DNA of 64,000 nt from Mesorhizobium sp. Its GTDB lineage: Bacteria > Pseudomonadota > Alphaproteobacteria > Rhizobiales > Rhizobiaceae. Positions 54,424 to 63,054 of this stretch are shown piece by piece. The stretch covers positions 62,001-126,000 of the forward strand of contig SUGL01000015.1 in assembly GCA_004963905.1 (NCBI GenBank). Direction: 5' to 3'. How positions within the stretch are numbered: the first letter of the stretch is position 1; every line of letters starts with the position of its first letter. Below the pieces are notes generated by a model. The model was given only the letters and a program-made list of their open reading frames with translations, made no database searches and was not told the origin of the DNA. Position numbers and translations under genes: made by a program.

Positions 54424-54526
54424 AGAGCAGTCCCGCGTTCGGCAGAACCGCTGAACTGCTCTAACTATTTGTTTTTACGCAATTCCGAACGGAAAACCGT
54501 TACACACTTTCCCTCGAATTGCTCTA
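54424..54526. repeat. Rhizobial palindromic repeat, TAGAGC / GGAATTGCTCTA family, copy 2
   Basis: AGAGCAGTCCCGCGTTC and its partner CTGAACTGCTCTA are followed by TTTGTTTTTACGCAATTCCG and CGAATTGCTCTA. It is a close relative of 35550-35654. It ends ten bases before the moeB start, so it must form part of that gene's leader. Confidence 0.85.
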
Positions 54527-54536
54527 TGGTCCGGCC

Positions 54537-55292
54537 ATGACCAATACCGCACTGACCGACGAAGAACTCGAACGCTATGCCCGCCACATCGTGCTGCCCG
54601 AGATCGGCGGCGCCGGCCAGCAGAAGCTGAAGCGGGCGCGGGTGCTGGTGATCGGCGCCGGCGGACTGGGGGCGCCCGTGCTCGAATATCTTGCCGCAGC
54701 CGGCGTCGGCACGCTTGGCATCGTCGACGACGACACGGTCTCGCTTTCCAACCTGCAGCGGCAGGTGATCCATGATACCGACACGATCGGCATGGCGAAG
54801 ACCGACAGCGCCTCGGCCGCGATCATGCGTATCAACCCCAATGTCGCGGTGGAACCGCATCGCCTCAGGCTGACGGTCGAAAACGCCCCTGCCCTCGTCG
54901 CGCGCTACGATGTCGTCGTCGACGGTTCCGACAATTTCGAGACACGCTATGCGCTCGCCGATGCGTGCGCCCTGGAAAAGAAACCTCTGGTCACCGCCGC
55001 AGTCGGCCGCTTCGACGGCTCGGTGACGGTGCTGAAGCCATACGAAACGGGCGCCGACGGCAAGCGCAATCCAACTTACCGCGACCTTTTCCCGGAAGCG
55101 CCACCCGAAGGGCTGGTGCCATCCTGCGCCGTTGCCGGCATCGTCGGCGCGCTGACGGGCGTCGTCGGCACGCTGGAGGCGATGGAAGCGATAAAGCTGA
55201 TCGCCGGGATCGGTGAGCCATTGGTCGGCCGGCTGCTGCTTTACGACGGCCTCACCGCCCGTTTCGACACCGTCCGCTACAAGGCGGCCTGA
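54537..55292 (+). CDS. moeB: MoeB/ThiF-family adenylyltransferase, lacking the zinc cysteines
   Basis: The ATG at 54537 gives 251 residues, close to E. coli MoeB. The nucleotide-binding site is LVIGAGGLGAPVLEYLAAAG. The E1-like motifs follow: SNLQRQVIHD and DGSDNFETRYALAD. It adenylates the C-terminal glycine of MoaD (or ThiS) in molybdopterin synthesis. The two CxxC zinc pairs of E. coli MoeB are absent: PTYRDLFP replaces the first, and the second is missing at the C-terminus. Its leader is a palindromic repeat. A molybdenum enzyme (SoeA) is encoded in this window but 30 kb away. Confidence 0.85.
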   Translation: MTNTALTDEELERYARHIVLPEIGGAGQQKLKRARVLVIGAGGLGAPVLEYLAAAGVGTLGIVDDDTVSLSNLQRQVIHDTDTIGMAKTDSASAAIMRINPNVAVEPHRLRLTVENAPALVARYDVVVDGSDNFETRYALADACALEKKPLVTAAVGRFDGSVTVLKPYETGADGKRNPTYRDLFPEAPPEGLVPSCAVAGIVGALTGVVGTLEAMEAIKLIAGIGEPLVGRLLLYDGLTARFDTVRYKAA

Positions 55293-55296
55293 ACCG

Positions 55297-55785
55297 ATGG
55301 ACCAGCCCGCCGCTCTCCTCGTCACCGAACTTCCGCCGAGCTTCATGCGGTGGGACGAATTGCTGGCGCTGATCCTGCGCGCCTTCGCCTATATGGACGG
55401 CGTGATCGACCCGCCATCCTCGGCGCATCTGCTGACGCCGGAAGGCCTCAGGCACAAGGCGGGGCAGGAGACGGCGTTCCTGGCCGTGGAGAACGGCCAG
55501 ATCGTCGGTTGCGTGTTCGCGCAGGAGCGGGCCACGGATTTCTATGTGGGCAAGCTTGCCGTCGAGCCCGGCCTTCAGGGGCAAGGCATAGGCGGACGGC
55601 TGATGGAAGCCGTGGAAGATATCGCGCGCCGGCGCGGCAAAAGTGCCATCGAATTGCAGACCCGCATCGAGCTCATCGCAAACCACGCGGCGTTTGCCCG
55701 GCTCGGCTTTCGCGAGACCGGGCGCACGGCGCATGCGGGATACGTCAGGCCAACCTCGATCACCATGCGCAAGGTGCTGTCTTGA
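55297..55785 (+). CDS. GNAT-family N-acetyltransferase
   Basis: The product has 162 residues from the ATG at 55297, four bases after the moeB stop. The acetyl-CoA-binding motif is KLAVEPGLQGQGIGGRLMEAV (Q/R-x-x-G-x-G/A). The beta strand IELQTRIEL and the segment ARLGFRETG are typical of GNAT enzymes. The substrate is unknown. Its stop overlaps the start of the aconitase X gene, so moeB, GNAT and the two aconitase X genes probably form one operon. Confidence 0.85.
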   Translation: MDQPAALLVTELPPSFMRWDELLALILRAFAYMDGVIDPPSSAHLLTPEGLRHKAGQETAFLAVENGQIVGCVFAQERATDFYVGKLAVEPGLQGQGIGGRLMEAVEDIARRRGKSAIELQTRIELIANHAAFARLGFRETGRTAHAGYVRPTSITMRKVLS

Positions 55786-57035
55786 GCCTTGCTCTCAGCC
55801 CCGAGGAACAGGCAATAGCCGCCGGCAAGGACGGCGCGGGGACGGCGATGCGCATCGTCGCCGAGAGCGCGCGGCTGCTCGGGGCGCAGCGGCTGATCCC
55901 AATCGCTTCGGCGCATATCGACGGGGCGCTCTATCACGGCGATTCCGGCACGCTGTTCGCCGAGCGGTTGGTCGAGGGCGGCGCCAGGGTCGCGGTGCGC
56001 TCGACGCTCAATGTCGGAGCGCTCGACCTGATGGGCTGCTCGCGCATCCGTCTGGAAGAGCCGCAGCGCGGCATGGCGCGGCGGATGATGGAGGCCTATC
56101 GCAAGCTCGGCTGCGAGCAGAGCTGGACCTGCGCCCCCTACCAGGCCGGACACAGGCCGGCGCTTGGCAGCGATGTCGCATGGGGCGAGTCCAATGCGGT
56201 GGTGTTCTGCAACTCGGTGCTGGGCGCCCGCACGAACCGCTACGGCGACTTCCTCGACATTGCCTGCGCCATCACCGGCCGGGCGCCGGACTATGGCCTG
56301 CACAGGCCGGAGAACCGCAAAGCGCGGCTGGTGTTCGACGTCTCCGGCCTCTCCCCTTCCTTCCTCGCTTCCGAGATCGCCTGGCCGGTGCTGGGCAGCC
56401 TCTATGGCCGAGAGGTCGGCAATACGATCGGCGTCGTCGCCGGTATCGCCAATCACCCCGGCGAGGACGCGCTGAAGGCCTTCGGTGCGGCGGCCGCATC
56501 ATCCGGCGCGGTCGGCCTGTTCCACATCGCCGGCGTCACGCCCGAGGCGCCTGACGTCGAAGCCATTCTGGCCGAACCGAAACCGGACGCGGTGATCCGC
56601 GTCACGTCCGACATGGTGGCGAAGGCGCGCGCCGGCCTGTCGACCGCCGCGGCAGCCAGGACGATCGACGCGGTGGCGATCGGCAGCCCGCACCTGTCAG
56701 ATGCCGAGTTCGCCACGCTGGAGCGGCTGATCGCCGGAAGGCGGCTCGCCGTGCCGATCTACGCCTGCACCGGCCGGCACGTGCTCGCCTCGCTGGAACA
56801 GGACGGGCGACGGAAGCGGCTCGAAGCAAGCGGCGTCGTCATCGTCGCCGACACCTGTGTGGTGGTGACGCCGATCATGCCGGAGCTGGCAGGCGGCGTG
56901 CTGATGACCAATTCGGGGAAGTTCGCGCATTACGCGCCGGGCAACACCGGCTATGCGGTGCTCTATGCCTCGCTCGCCGACTGCGTCGAAAGCGCGATCG
57001 CCGGCAAGCCGCGCTTCACGGATATCGCCGCATGA
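55782..57035 (+). CDS. Aconitase X catalytic subunit
   Basis: A TTG at 55782 overlaps the GNAT stop as TTGA and gives 417 residues. Conserved AcnX features are NVGALDLMGCSRI, SWTCAPYQAGHRP, VFCNSVLGARTNRYGD, YACTGRHV and a C-terminal TNSGKFAHYAPGN. AcnX enzymes are iron-sulfur dehydratases. Characterised bacterial ones act on cis-3-hydroxy-L-proline, and an archaeal one acts on phosphomevalonate. No proline or mevalonate genes are adjacent, so the substrate is not settled here. The swivel domain is encoded by the next gene. Confidence 0.85.
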   Translation: MSLALSPEEQAIAAGKDGAGTAMRIVAESARLLGAQRLIPIASAHIDGALYHGDSGTLFAERLVEGGARVAVRSTLNVGALDLMGCSRIRLEEPQRGMARRMMEAYRKLGCEQSWTCAPYQAGHRPALGSDVAWGESNAVVFCNSVLGARTNRYGDFLDIACAITGRAPDYGLHRPENRKARLVFDVSGLSPSFLASEIAWPVLGSLYGREVGNTIGVVAGIANHPGEDALKAFGAAAASSGAVGLFHIAGVTPEAPDVEAILAEPKPDAVIRVTSDMVAKARAGLSTAAAARTIDAVAIGSPHLSDAEFATLERLIAGRRLAVPIYACTGRHVLASLEQDGRRKRLEASGVVIVADTCVVVTPIMPELAGGVLMTNSGKFAHYAPGNTGYAVLYASLADCVESAIAGKPRFTDIAA

Positions 57036-57445
57036 GCGCCGTCGCCGAAATCCTGGTGCCGGGCCAGGCCGGCGAAGGCGAAGCGCTGGTGCTGACGGCG
57101 CCTATCAGCTTCTGGGGCGGCGTCGACCCGAAGACCGGCCGCATCGCCGATGTCCGCCATCCGCAGCATGGCGAGGTGATTTCCGGCCGCGTGCTGTTCC
57201 TACCCGGAACGATCGGCTCGTCATCCGCTTCGGCGGTGCTGATGGAACTGGTCCACAATGGCCGCGCGCCGGCGGCCCTGGTACTGCACGAGCCGGACGC
57301 CATTCTTCTGCTCGGCCTGATCGTCGCCCGGGAAATGGGCTGGGCGACACCGATGGCGGTGCGGCTCGGACGTGGTGTGTTCGACACCTATCGCGGAGCC
57401 ACGGTGAAAGTCGCCGGAGACGGCGCCGTTACCATCGCCGCCTGA
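57032..57445 (+). CDS. Aconitase X swivel subunit (DUF126)
   Basis: The product has 137 residues. It overlaps the catalytic subunit gene as ATGA. Conserved parts are ISFWGGVDPKTGRIADVRHPQ and FLPGTIGSSSASAVLMELVH, where the Ser-rich loop meets the active site. It completes the heteromeric AcnX enzyme. It is convergent with the hydroxyacid dehydrogenase gene. Confidence 0.87.
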   Translation: MSAVAEILVPGQAGEGEALVLTAPISFWGGVDPKTGRIADVRHPQHGEVISGRVLFLPGTIGSSSASAVLMELVHNGRAPAALVLHEPDAILLLGLIVAREMGWATPMAVRLGRGVFDTYRGATVKVAGDGAVTIAA

Positions 57446-57460
57446 TCAGCCGCGACGTTT

Positions 57461-58462
57461 TCAGGTCCTTAGCGGCAGCACGCGGTCCGGCGGGCGGTGG
57501 CCGTCGAAGAAGGCGCGGATGTTGATGATCACCTTCTCGCCCATGTCTATGCGGCCTTCGAGCGTGGCCGAGCCCATATGCGGCAGAAGAACGACCTTGC
57601 CCCTAGTGGCGAGTTTCAGGAGCTTGCTGTTCAGCGCCGGCTCATGCTCGTAGACGTCGAGGCCGGCGCCGGCGATCTTGCCGTCCTGGATCAGCTTGAC
57701 CAGCGACTCTTCGTCGATGATATCGCCGCGCGCGGTGTTGACGATGTAGGCCGAGGGCTGCATCAGCGCCAGGCGCCGGGCGGACAAGAGATGGAAGGTC
57801 GCCGGCGTCGACGGGCAGTTGACCGAGATGATGTCCATGCGGGCGAGCATCTGGTCGAGGCTTTCCCAATAGGTCGCTTCCAGCTCTTCCTCGACCGCAG
57901 GCAGCACGCGGTGGCGATTGTGGTAGTGGATGGACAGGCCGAAGGCCTTGGCGCGCCTTGCAACCGCCGTGCCGATGCGGCCCATGCCGACGATGCCGAG
58001 GCGTTTGCCCCAGATGCGGCGGCCGAGCATCCAGGTCGGCGACCAGCCGGCCCATTTCTTCTCGCCGGTGAGCACATTGGCGCCTTCGGCCAGTCGCCGC
58101 GGCACGGCAAGCATCAGCGCCATGGTCATGTCGGCGGTGTCTTCGGTAAGCACATTCGGCGTGTTGGTGACGGTGATGCCTTTCTTGGCCGCCGCGGCGA
58201 CATCGATCTTGTCGACGCCGTTGCCGAAATTGGCGATCAGCTTGAGGTTCTCGCCGGCCTGGGCGATCAACGCGGCATCGATATGGTCCGTGATGGTCGG
58301 GACCAGCACGTCGGCTTCCTTGACCGCGGCGACCAACTCCGGCTGGGTCATCGGCCGGTCCTCGACATTGAGGCGCGCATCGAACAGCTCGCGCATGCGG
58401 GTTTCGACCGGATCGGGCAGCTTGCGCGTGATGACGACGAGGGGCCGTTTTTTGCCTGCCAT
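57461..58462 (-). CDS. D-isomer-specific 2-hydroxyacid dehydrogenase (glyoxylate reductase / glycerate dehydrogenase type)
   Basis: The ATG at 58462 (MAGKKRPLVVITRKLP) gives 333 residues. The NAD(P)-binding motif is LGIVGMGRIGTAVARRA near residue 155. The catalytic triad is in VNTARGDIIDE (Arg), AGLDVYEHEP (Glu) and LLPHMGSATLEGR (His). It reduces 2-oxo acids such as glyoxylate or hydroxypyruvate. Specificity cannot be read from these motifs. The neighbouring AcnX genes are convergent, so a shared pathway is not implied. Confidence 0.88.
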   Translation of the reverse strand: MAGKKRPLVVITRKLPDPVETRMRELFDARLNVEDRPMTQPELVAAVKEADVLVPTITDHIDAALIAQAGENLKLIANFGNGVDKIDVAAAAKKGITVTNTPNVLTEDTADMTMALMLAVPRRLAEGANVLTGEKKWAGWSPTWMLGRRIWGKRLGIVGMGRIGTAVARRAKAFGLSIHYHNRHRVLPAVEEELEATYWESLDQMLARMDIISVNCPSTPATFHLLSARRLALMQPSAYIVNTARGDIIDEESLVKLIQDGKIAGAGLDVYEHEPALNSKLLKLATRGKVVLLPHMGSATLEGRIDMGEKVIINIRAFFDGHRPPDRVLPLRT

Positions 58463-58625
58463 TGTATCCCCGAAGCTTCCTCGAACCCGATCTCGTTGAG
58501 ACCTCTTTAACCAAGACCGGCGAAACTTGTAGCCGATCGCGGTATCAGCCCACTCCTGTAACAAGCGGTGCCGCCGAAGACAAAGAAAAAGGGGCGCTCA
58601 TCCCGACGGACGGGCGCCGAAAGGA

Positions 58626-59189
58626 ATGAAAGTGTCTGGTTTCGCGTCGCTTCGCCTGGCTTTCAGCGCAGCCATTCTCGGCGCCCTGCTTGGTGCTCCG
58701 CAGGCATCCGCGCAGAGCGCGGCGGCACCGGCGCAAACGGTGACGCTCGGGCCGAGCGGCCTGCCGCTGCCGCGCTTCGTCAGCCTCAAGCCGGCTCGCG
58801 TCAACTCGCGCGTCGGCCCCGGCGCCAACTATTCCGTCAACTGGATGTACATGAAGGCCGGGCTGCCTATGGAAGTCATCCAGGAATTCGACACATGGCG
58901 CCGCGTGCGCGATGCCGACGGCTCGGAGGGCTGGATCAACCAGTCGCTGCTGTCGGGCCGCCGCACGGCGATCGTCGCCCCCTGGCAGCGCGGCAAGGGC
59001 GGGCGAATCAATCTGCTCGACGATCCCAACAAGGACGCCAACGTCATCGCCATCATCGAGCCGGGGGTGATCGGCTCGATCAAGAAATGTGACGGTCAAT
59101 GGTGCGAAATGACCTTTGACGGCCATACCGGCTGGATGGCCCAGTCGCAGGTCTGGGGCGCCTATCCGGGCGAGAAGTTCAAGAACTGA
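58626..59189 (+). CDS. Periplasmic SH3 domain protein
   Basis: The product has 187 residues. A signal peptide (FSAAILGALLGAPQASA) is followed by two bacterial SH3 modules: FVSLKPARVNSRVGPGANYS with GSEGWINQSLLSG, and the second around NKDANVIAIIEPGVIG with HTGWMAQSQVWG. SH3 modules of this kind bind peptidoglycan or act as protein interfaces. A pair of Cys (KKCDGQWCEM) may form a disulfide. It is transcribed alone. Confidence 0.85.
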   Translation: MKVSGFASLRLAFSAAILGALLGAPQASAQSAAAPAQTVTLGPSGLPLPRFVSLKPARVNSRVGPGANYSVNWMYMKAGLPMEVIQEFDTWRRVRDADGSEGWINQSLLSGRRTAIVAPWQRGKGGRINLLDDPNKDANVIAIIEPGVIGSIKKCDGQWCEMTFDGHTGWMAQSQVWGAYPGEKFKN

Positions 59190-59215
59190 TTCTTCCGTCC
59201 GGGCCAGGGGCCAAT

Positions 59216-59590
59216 CTATCGCCCGATGCGGCCGAGATGCGTGTCCTGAAAGCCGGTGGACAGTTTCAGGCCGTAGCCCAGGGCGCGGTCGATGGCGATG
59301 TGTGCGATCCAGATGAGCGCCACCGCAGTTGCGATGGGACCGGCAAACAGCACGCCCGCAAGCACCAGCGCGAGCGGAGCTATCAGGATGTGCAGGGCGT
59401 TATAGGAGACGGCGCCGGCACGCGGCCCGGCGAGATAGCCCAGCATCGACAGGTCCGGCGCCAGGATGAGCAGCGCAAACAGCCACCAGGACACGCCCGT
59501 CATTGCGTAGACGACGATTGCCGCCACGGCGGCCGCGGTCCATTCCAGGCGGATCGCGAGATCGACGGGCCGCATCGCCAAGGGGATCAA
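59216..59590 (-). CDS. DUF4260 membrane protein
   Basis: The product is 124 residues from a TTG at 59590 that overlaps the irr stop as TTGA. An ATG five codons later (59575) is an alternative. About four hydrophobic segments are seen (AVAAIVVYAMTGVSWWLFAL, ILIAPLALVLAGVLFAG, VALIWIAHIAIDRALGYG). The motif LAPDLSMLGYLAGPRAGAVSYN and the end GYGLKLSTGFQDTHLGRIG are typical of DUF4260. Its function is unknown. Coupling to irr is inferred from the overlap. Confidence 0.8.
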   Translation of the reverse strand: MIPLAMRPVDLAIRLEWTAAAVAAIVVYAMTGVSWWLFALLILAPDLSMLGYLAGPRAGAVSYNALHILIAPLALVLAGVLFAGPIATAVALIWIAHIAIDRALGYGLKLSTGFQDTHLGRIGR

Positions 59591-60018
59591 TCGATGCGCT
59601 TTGGGCGCAGCCTCACGACGATGTCGACATTGGCGATCTCCATGCCTTCCGGAGGCTCCGGCAGGTTGGATACGCTCACCGGGCCGCTGGCGATGTCGAA
59701 GATCCGGTTCTCGCCTTCGACATAGAAGTGATGGTGATCCGAGGTGTTGGTGTCGAAATAGGTCTTGGACCCCTCGACCGCGAGGATGCGCAACAGCCCG
59801 GCCTCGGTGAACTGGTGCAGCGCATTGTAGACGGTCGCCAGCGAAACCGGCACGCCGGCGGCGATCGCCTCTTCATGCAGTTCCTCGGCCGAGAGATGAC
59901 GGTCGCCCTTGGCGAAAAGCAGATCGGCCAGCGCGATGCGCTGGCGCGTCGGCCTCAGGCCGGCTTCGCGAACCCGCTTGTCCACAGCGACACTTTCCTT
60001 CCGGCAGTCCAAATCCAT
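59587..60018 (-). CDS. irr: Iron response regulator Irr (Fur family)
   Basis: The product has 143 residues. The Fur-like winged helix is RPTRQRIALADLLFAKGDRH and PVSLATVYNALHQFTEAGLL. The DTNTSDHHHFYVEGENRIFD segment has the His-rich haem and metal site of Irr. The N-terminal Cys-Pro haem regulatory motif of Bradyrhizobium Irr is absent, as in many other rhizobia. It represses haem synthesis and iron-using genes when iron is low. It is divergent from fabA, a conserved rhizobial arrangement. Confidence 0.95.
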   Translation of the reverse strand: MDLDCRKESVAVDKRVREAGLRPTRQRIALADLLFAKGDRHLSAEELHEEAIAAGVPVSLATVYNALHQFTEAGLLRILAVEGSKTYFDTNTSDHHHFYVEGENRIFDIASGPVSVSNLPEPPEGMEIANVDIVVRLRPKRID

Positions 60019-60264
60019 CTATCCCGTCGAAGCTCGTGGCTCAGCCCCATAGACAGGTCCAGAATGGCAAAAAGACGTCATCGCCAAAAACTGGACACCT
60101 CCCGACATATATTCTGTCGTCCAAATGCGATCAATAGCGCGCATTGACCCAGGCAGGCGCACGGGTTAAGCGCAAACGCCGGTTTCCGGCCGCAAACAGA
60201 GTGTGTTAGGAAACCAACGACCGAGGGCGCCCTGCCGCCCGGAACGAAAACGGGGACGGAGTTT

Positions 60265-60780
60265 ATGGCGGGTCAAAAGTCCAGCTACGATTACGAGGAA
60301 CTGCTTGCCTGCGCCCGCGGCGAGCTGTTCGGACCGGGAAACGCCCAGCTGCCCTATCCGCCGATGCTGATGTTCGACCGCATCACCGAGATCAGCGAGA
60401 CCGGCGGCGCCTTCGACAAGGGTTTCATCCGCGCCGAATTCGACATCAAGCCGGATCTTTGGTTTTTCGCCTGCCACTTCATCGGCAATCCGATCATGCC
60501 GGGCTGCCTCGGCCTCGACGCCATGTGGCAATTGACCGGCTTCTATCTCGGCTGGCTCGGCGAGCCCGGCAAGGGCATGGCGCTGTCGACCGGCGAGGTG
60601 AAGTTCAAGGGCATGGTGACGCCGTCGGTCAAGAAGGTCGAATATGGCGTCGACTTCAAGCGCGTGATGCGCGGCCGCCTCGTGCTCGGCATCGCCGATG
60701 GCTGGCTCAAGGCGGACGGCGAACCCATATACGCGGCAACGGATCTGAAGGTCGGCCTGTCCAAGCAGTCGGCCGCCTGA
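60265..60780 (+). CDS. fabA: 3-hydroxydecanoyl-ACP dehydratase/isomerase
   Basis: The product has 171 residues, the usual FabA length. The catalytic His is in [14 protein letters not shown] and the Asp in [11 protein letters not shown]. It dehydrates 3-hydroxydecanoyl-ACP and isomerises the trans-2 to the cis-3 product, starting unsaturated fatty acid synthesis. It is first in the fabA-fabB-fabI unit. Confidence 0.96.
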   Translation: MAGQKSSYDYEELLACARGELFGPGNAQLPYPPMLMFDRITEISETGGAFDKGFIRAEFDIKPDLWFFACHFIGNPIMPGCLGLDAMWQLTGFYLGWLGEPGKGMALSTGEVKFKGMVTPSVKKVEYGVDFKRVMRGRLVLGIADGWLKADGEPIYAATDLKVGLSKQSAA

Positions 60781-60907
60781 TCGCCACCGCCACGGGGCCT
60801 CGCGTGTCCGCCGGATGCGCAAGGACATCGCGGCAGTTTATTTTGCGTATGATCAAGAGCGAAAACCGGCTAGGTTTTTCGCTAAAATACGCCGGAAGGA
60901 GTTGCGA

Positions 60908-62128
60908 ATGAGACGTGTCGTAGTGACAGGCCTCGGCATTGTGTCGTCGATCGGCAACAATGCCAATGAGGTGCAGGCCTCGCTTTACGATGCCAAGTCC
61001 GGCATCAGCTTTTCCAATTCCTTCGCCGAGCATGGTTTCCGCTGCCAGGTGTGGGGCGCGCCGACGCTCGACCCGTCGGCAATGATCGACCGCCGCGCCA
61101 TGCGTTTCCTGAGCCAAGGTGCCGCCTGGAACCATGTCGCCATGGATCAGGCGATCGCGGACGCCGGCTTAAGCGAAAGCGACATTACCAACGAGCGGAC
61201 CGGCATCGTCATGGGCTCGGGCGGACCGTCGACCAGGACCATCGTAGAAGCCGCCGAAACCACGCTCAAGAACGGCAGCCCGAAGCGCATCGGCCCGTTC
61301 GCGGTGCCGAAGGCGATGTCGTCGACCGCTTCGGCCACTCTTGCCACCTGGTTCAAGATCCACGGCGTCAACTACTCGATCTCTTCGGCCTGCTCGACCT
61401 CGGCGCACTGCATCGGCAATGCGTATGAGCTGATCCAGTGGGGCAAGCAGGACATGATGTTCGCCGGCGGCCACGAGGATCTCGACTGGACGATGTCGGA
61501 CCTGTTCGACGCCATGGGCGCCATGTCGTCGAAATTCAACGACAAGGCATCGACCGCTTCCCGCGCGTATGACGTCAACCGCGACGGCTTCGTCATCGCC
61601 GGCGGCGCGGGCGTGCTGGTGCTGGAAGAGCTGGAGCACGCCAAGGCGCGCGGCGCCAAGATCTATGCCGAGATCGTCGGCTACGGCGCGACTTCCGACG
61701 GCTACGACATGGTTGCTCCTTCGGGAGAAGGCGCTGTGCGCTGCATGCGGCAGGCGCTTGCCACGATAACGACGCCGGTCGACTACATCAACACGCACGG
61801 CACCTCGACGCCGGTCGGCGATTCCAAGGAAATGGGCGCCATCCGCGAGGTGTTCGGCGACAAGATGCCCTACATCACCTCGACCAAGTCCCTCACCGGC
61901 CATTCTCTCGGCGCCGCCGGTGTCCAGGAATCGATCTACTCGATCCTGATGTTGCAGGGCGGCTTCATCGGCGAGAGCGCCCATATCGAGGAGCTCGATC
62001 CGGAATTCGAGGGCATGCCGATCGTGCGCAAGCGCATCGACAACGCCAAGATCGACACCGTTTTGTCCAACTCCTTCGGCTTCGGTGGCACCAACGCAAC
62101 GCTGATTTTCCAGCGCTATTCCGCATAA
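60908..62128 (+). CDS. fabB: 3-oxoacyl-ACP synthase I
   Basis: The ATG at 60908 is preceded by AAGGAG and gives 406 residues. The catalytic Cys is in [15 protein letters not shown] and the two His in [11 protein letters not shown] and [14 protein letters not shown]. FabB elongates the cis-3-decenoyl-ACP made by FabA, which is needed for unsaturated fatty acids. It lies 127 bases after fabA. The upstream extension of the frame to 60815 has no good start. Confidence 0.96.
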   Translation: MRRVVVTGLGIVSSIGNNANEVQASLYDAKSGISFSNSFAEHGFRCQVWGAPTLDPSAMIDRRAMRFLSQGAAWNHVAMDQAIADAGLSESDITNERTGIVMGSGGPSTRTIVEAAETTLKNGSPKRIGPFAVPKAMSSTASATLATWFKIHGVNYSISSACSTSAHCIGNAYELIQWGKQDMMFAGGHEDLDWTMSDLFDAMGAMSSKFNDKASTASRAYDVNRDGFVIAGGAGVLVLEELEHAKARGAKIYAEIVGYGATSDGYDMVAPSGEGAVRCMRQALATITTPVDYINTHGTSTPVGDSKEMGAIREVFGDKMPYITSTKSLTGHSLGAAGVQESIYSILMLQGGFIGESAHIEELDPEFEGMPIVRKRIDNAKIDTVLSNSFGFGGTNATLIFQRYSA

Positions 62129-62140
62129 GGATTGCCTGAC

Positions 62141-62953
62141 ATGGACGGGCTGATGAAGGGCAAGCGCGGGCTTGTCATGGGTGTCGCCAACGATCATTCA
62201 ATCGCCTGGGGCATCGCCAGGAAATTGTCCGAGCACGGAGCGGAGCTCGCCTTCACCTACCAGGGCGAGGCCTTCGGGCGGCGGGTCAAGCCGCTTGCCG
62301 AAAAGCTCGGCGCTCCGCTGGTCGTGCCTTGCGACGTCGAGGACAGCGCCTCCGTCACCGCCACCTTCGAGACGCTTCGCGAGGCCTGGGGCGGGCTGGA
62401 TTTCGTCGTCCACGCCATCGGCTTCTCCGACAAGAACGAGCTCAAGGGCCTCTACGCCGACACCAGCCGCGACAACTTCGTGCGCACCATGGTGATCTCG
62501 TGCTATTCCTTCACCGAGATCGCCCGCAATGCCGCCGCACTGATGACGAACGGCGGCTCGATGATCACGCTGACCTATGCCGGGTCGGTGCGGGTCATGC
62601 CCAACTACAACGTCATGGGCGTCGCCAAGGCCGGCCTCGAGGCAAGCGTGCGCTATCTCGCCAACGACTACGGCCCGCGCGGCATCCGCGTGAACGGCAT
62701 CTCGGCGGGACCGGTGCGGACGCTCGCCGGTTCCGGCGTGTCCGACGCGCGCCATATGTTCTCCTATCAGCAGCGCAATTCGCCGCTACGCCGCACGGTG
62801 ACCATCGACGAGGTCGGCGGCTCGGCGCTCTACCTGCTGTCGGATCTGTCTTCGGGGGTCACCGGCGAAATCCATTATGTCGATTCCGGCTACCACATCG
62901 TGTCCATGCCGGCGCTCGAGGAACTGAAGCAGAACGACGGCGGCCGCGAATAA
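62141..62953 (+). CDS. fabI: Enoyl-ACP reductase (NADH)
   Basis: The ATG at 62141 is preceded by AAGGA nine bases upstream and gives 270 residues; an upstream TTG at 62132 is less likely. The NAD-binding motif is GVANDHSIAWGIARKL. The catalytic Tyr and Lys are in NYNVMGVAKAGL (Y-x6-K). It reduces enoyl-ACP in the last step of each elongation cycle. It lies 12 bases after fabB. Confidence 0.95.
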   Translation: MDGLMKGKRGLVMGVANDHSIAWGIARKLSEHGAELAFTYQGEAFGRRVKPLAEKLGAPLVVPCDVEDSASVTATFETLREAWGGLDFVVHAIGFSDKNELKGLYADTSRDNFVRTMVISCYSFTEIARNAAALMTNGGSMITLTYAGSVRVMPNYNVMGVAKAGLEASVRYLANDYGPRGIRVNGISAGPVRTLAGSGVSDARHMFSYQQRNSPLRRTVTIDEVGGSALYLLSDLSSGVTGEIHYVDSGYHIVSMPALEELKQNDGGRE

Positions 62954-63011
62954 TTCGCTAACGCAAAAACTACTTCCAGTAAAATTGGATGCATTGGCGG
63001 AAACCCATTTT

Positions 63012-63052
63012 AAGGAGGTATCCGCTAAAAGGCCCTGCAGTTCAGGGACCTT
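63012..63052 (+). promoter_or_regulatory. Shine-Dalgarno separated from the start codon by a hairpin
   Basis: AAGGAGG (63012-63018) is the strongest ribosome site near the GGDEF/EAL gene, but it is 36 bases before the ATG at 63055. Between them AAGGCCCTG (63029-63037) pairs with CAGGGACCTT (63043-63052), with one bulged base. Folding would shorten the gap to about 12 bases. No in-frame start codon lies nearer to the ribosome site. Confidence 0.5.
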
Positions 63053-63054
63053 GC

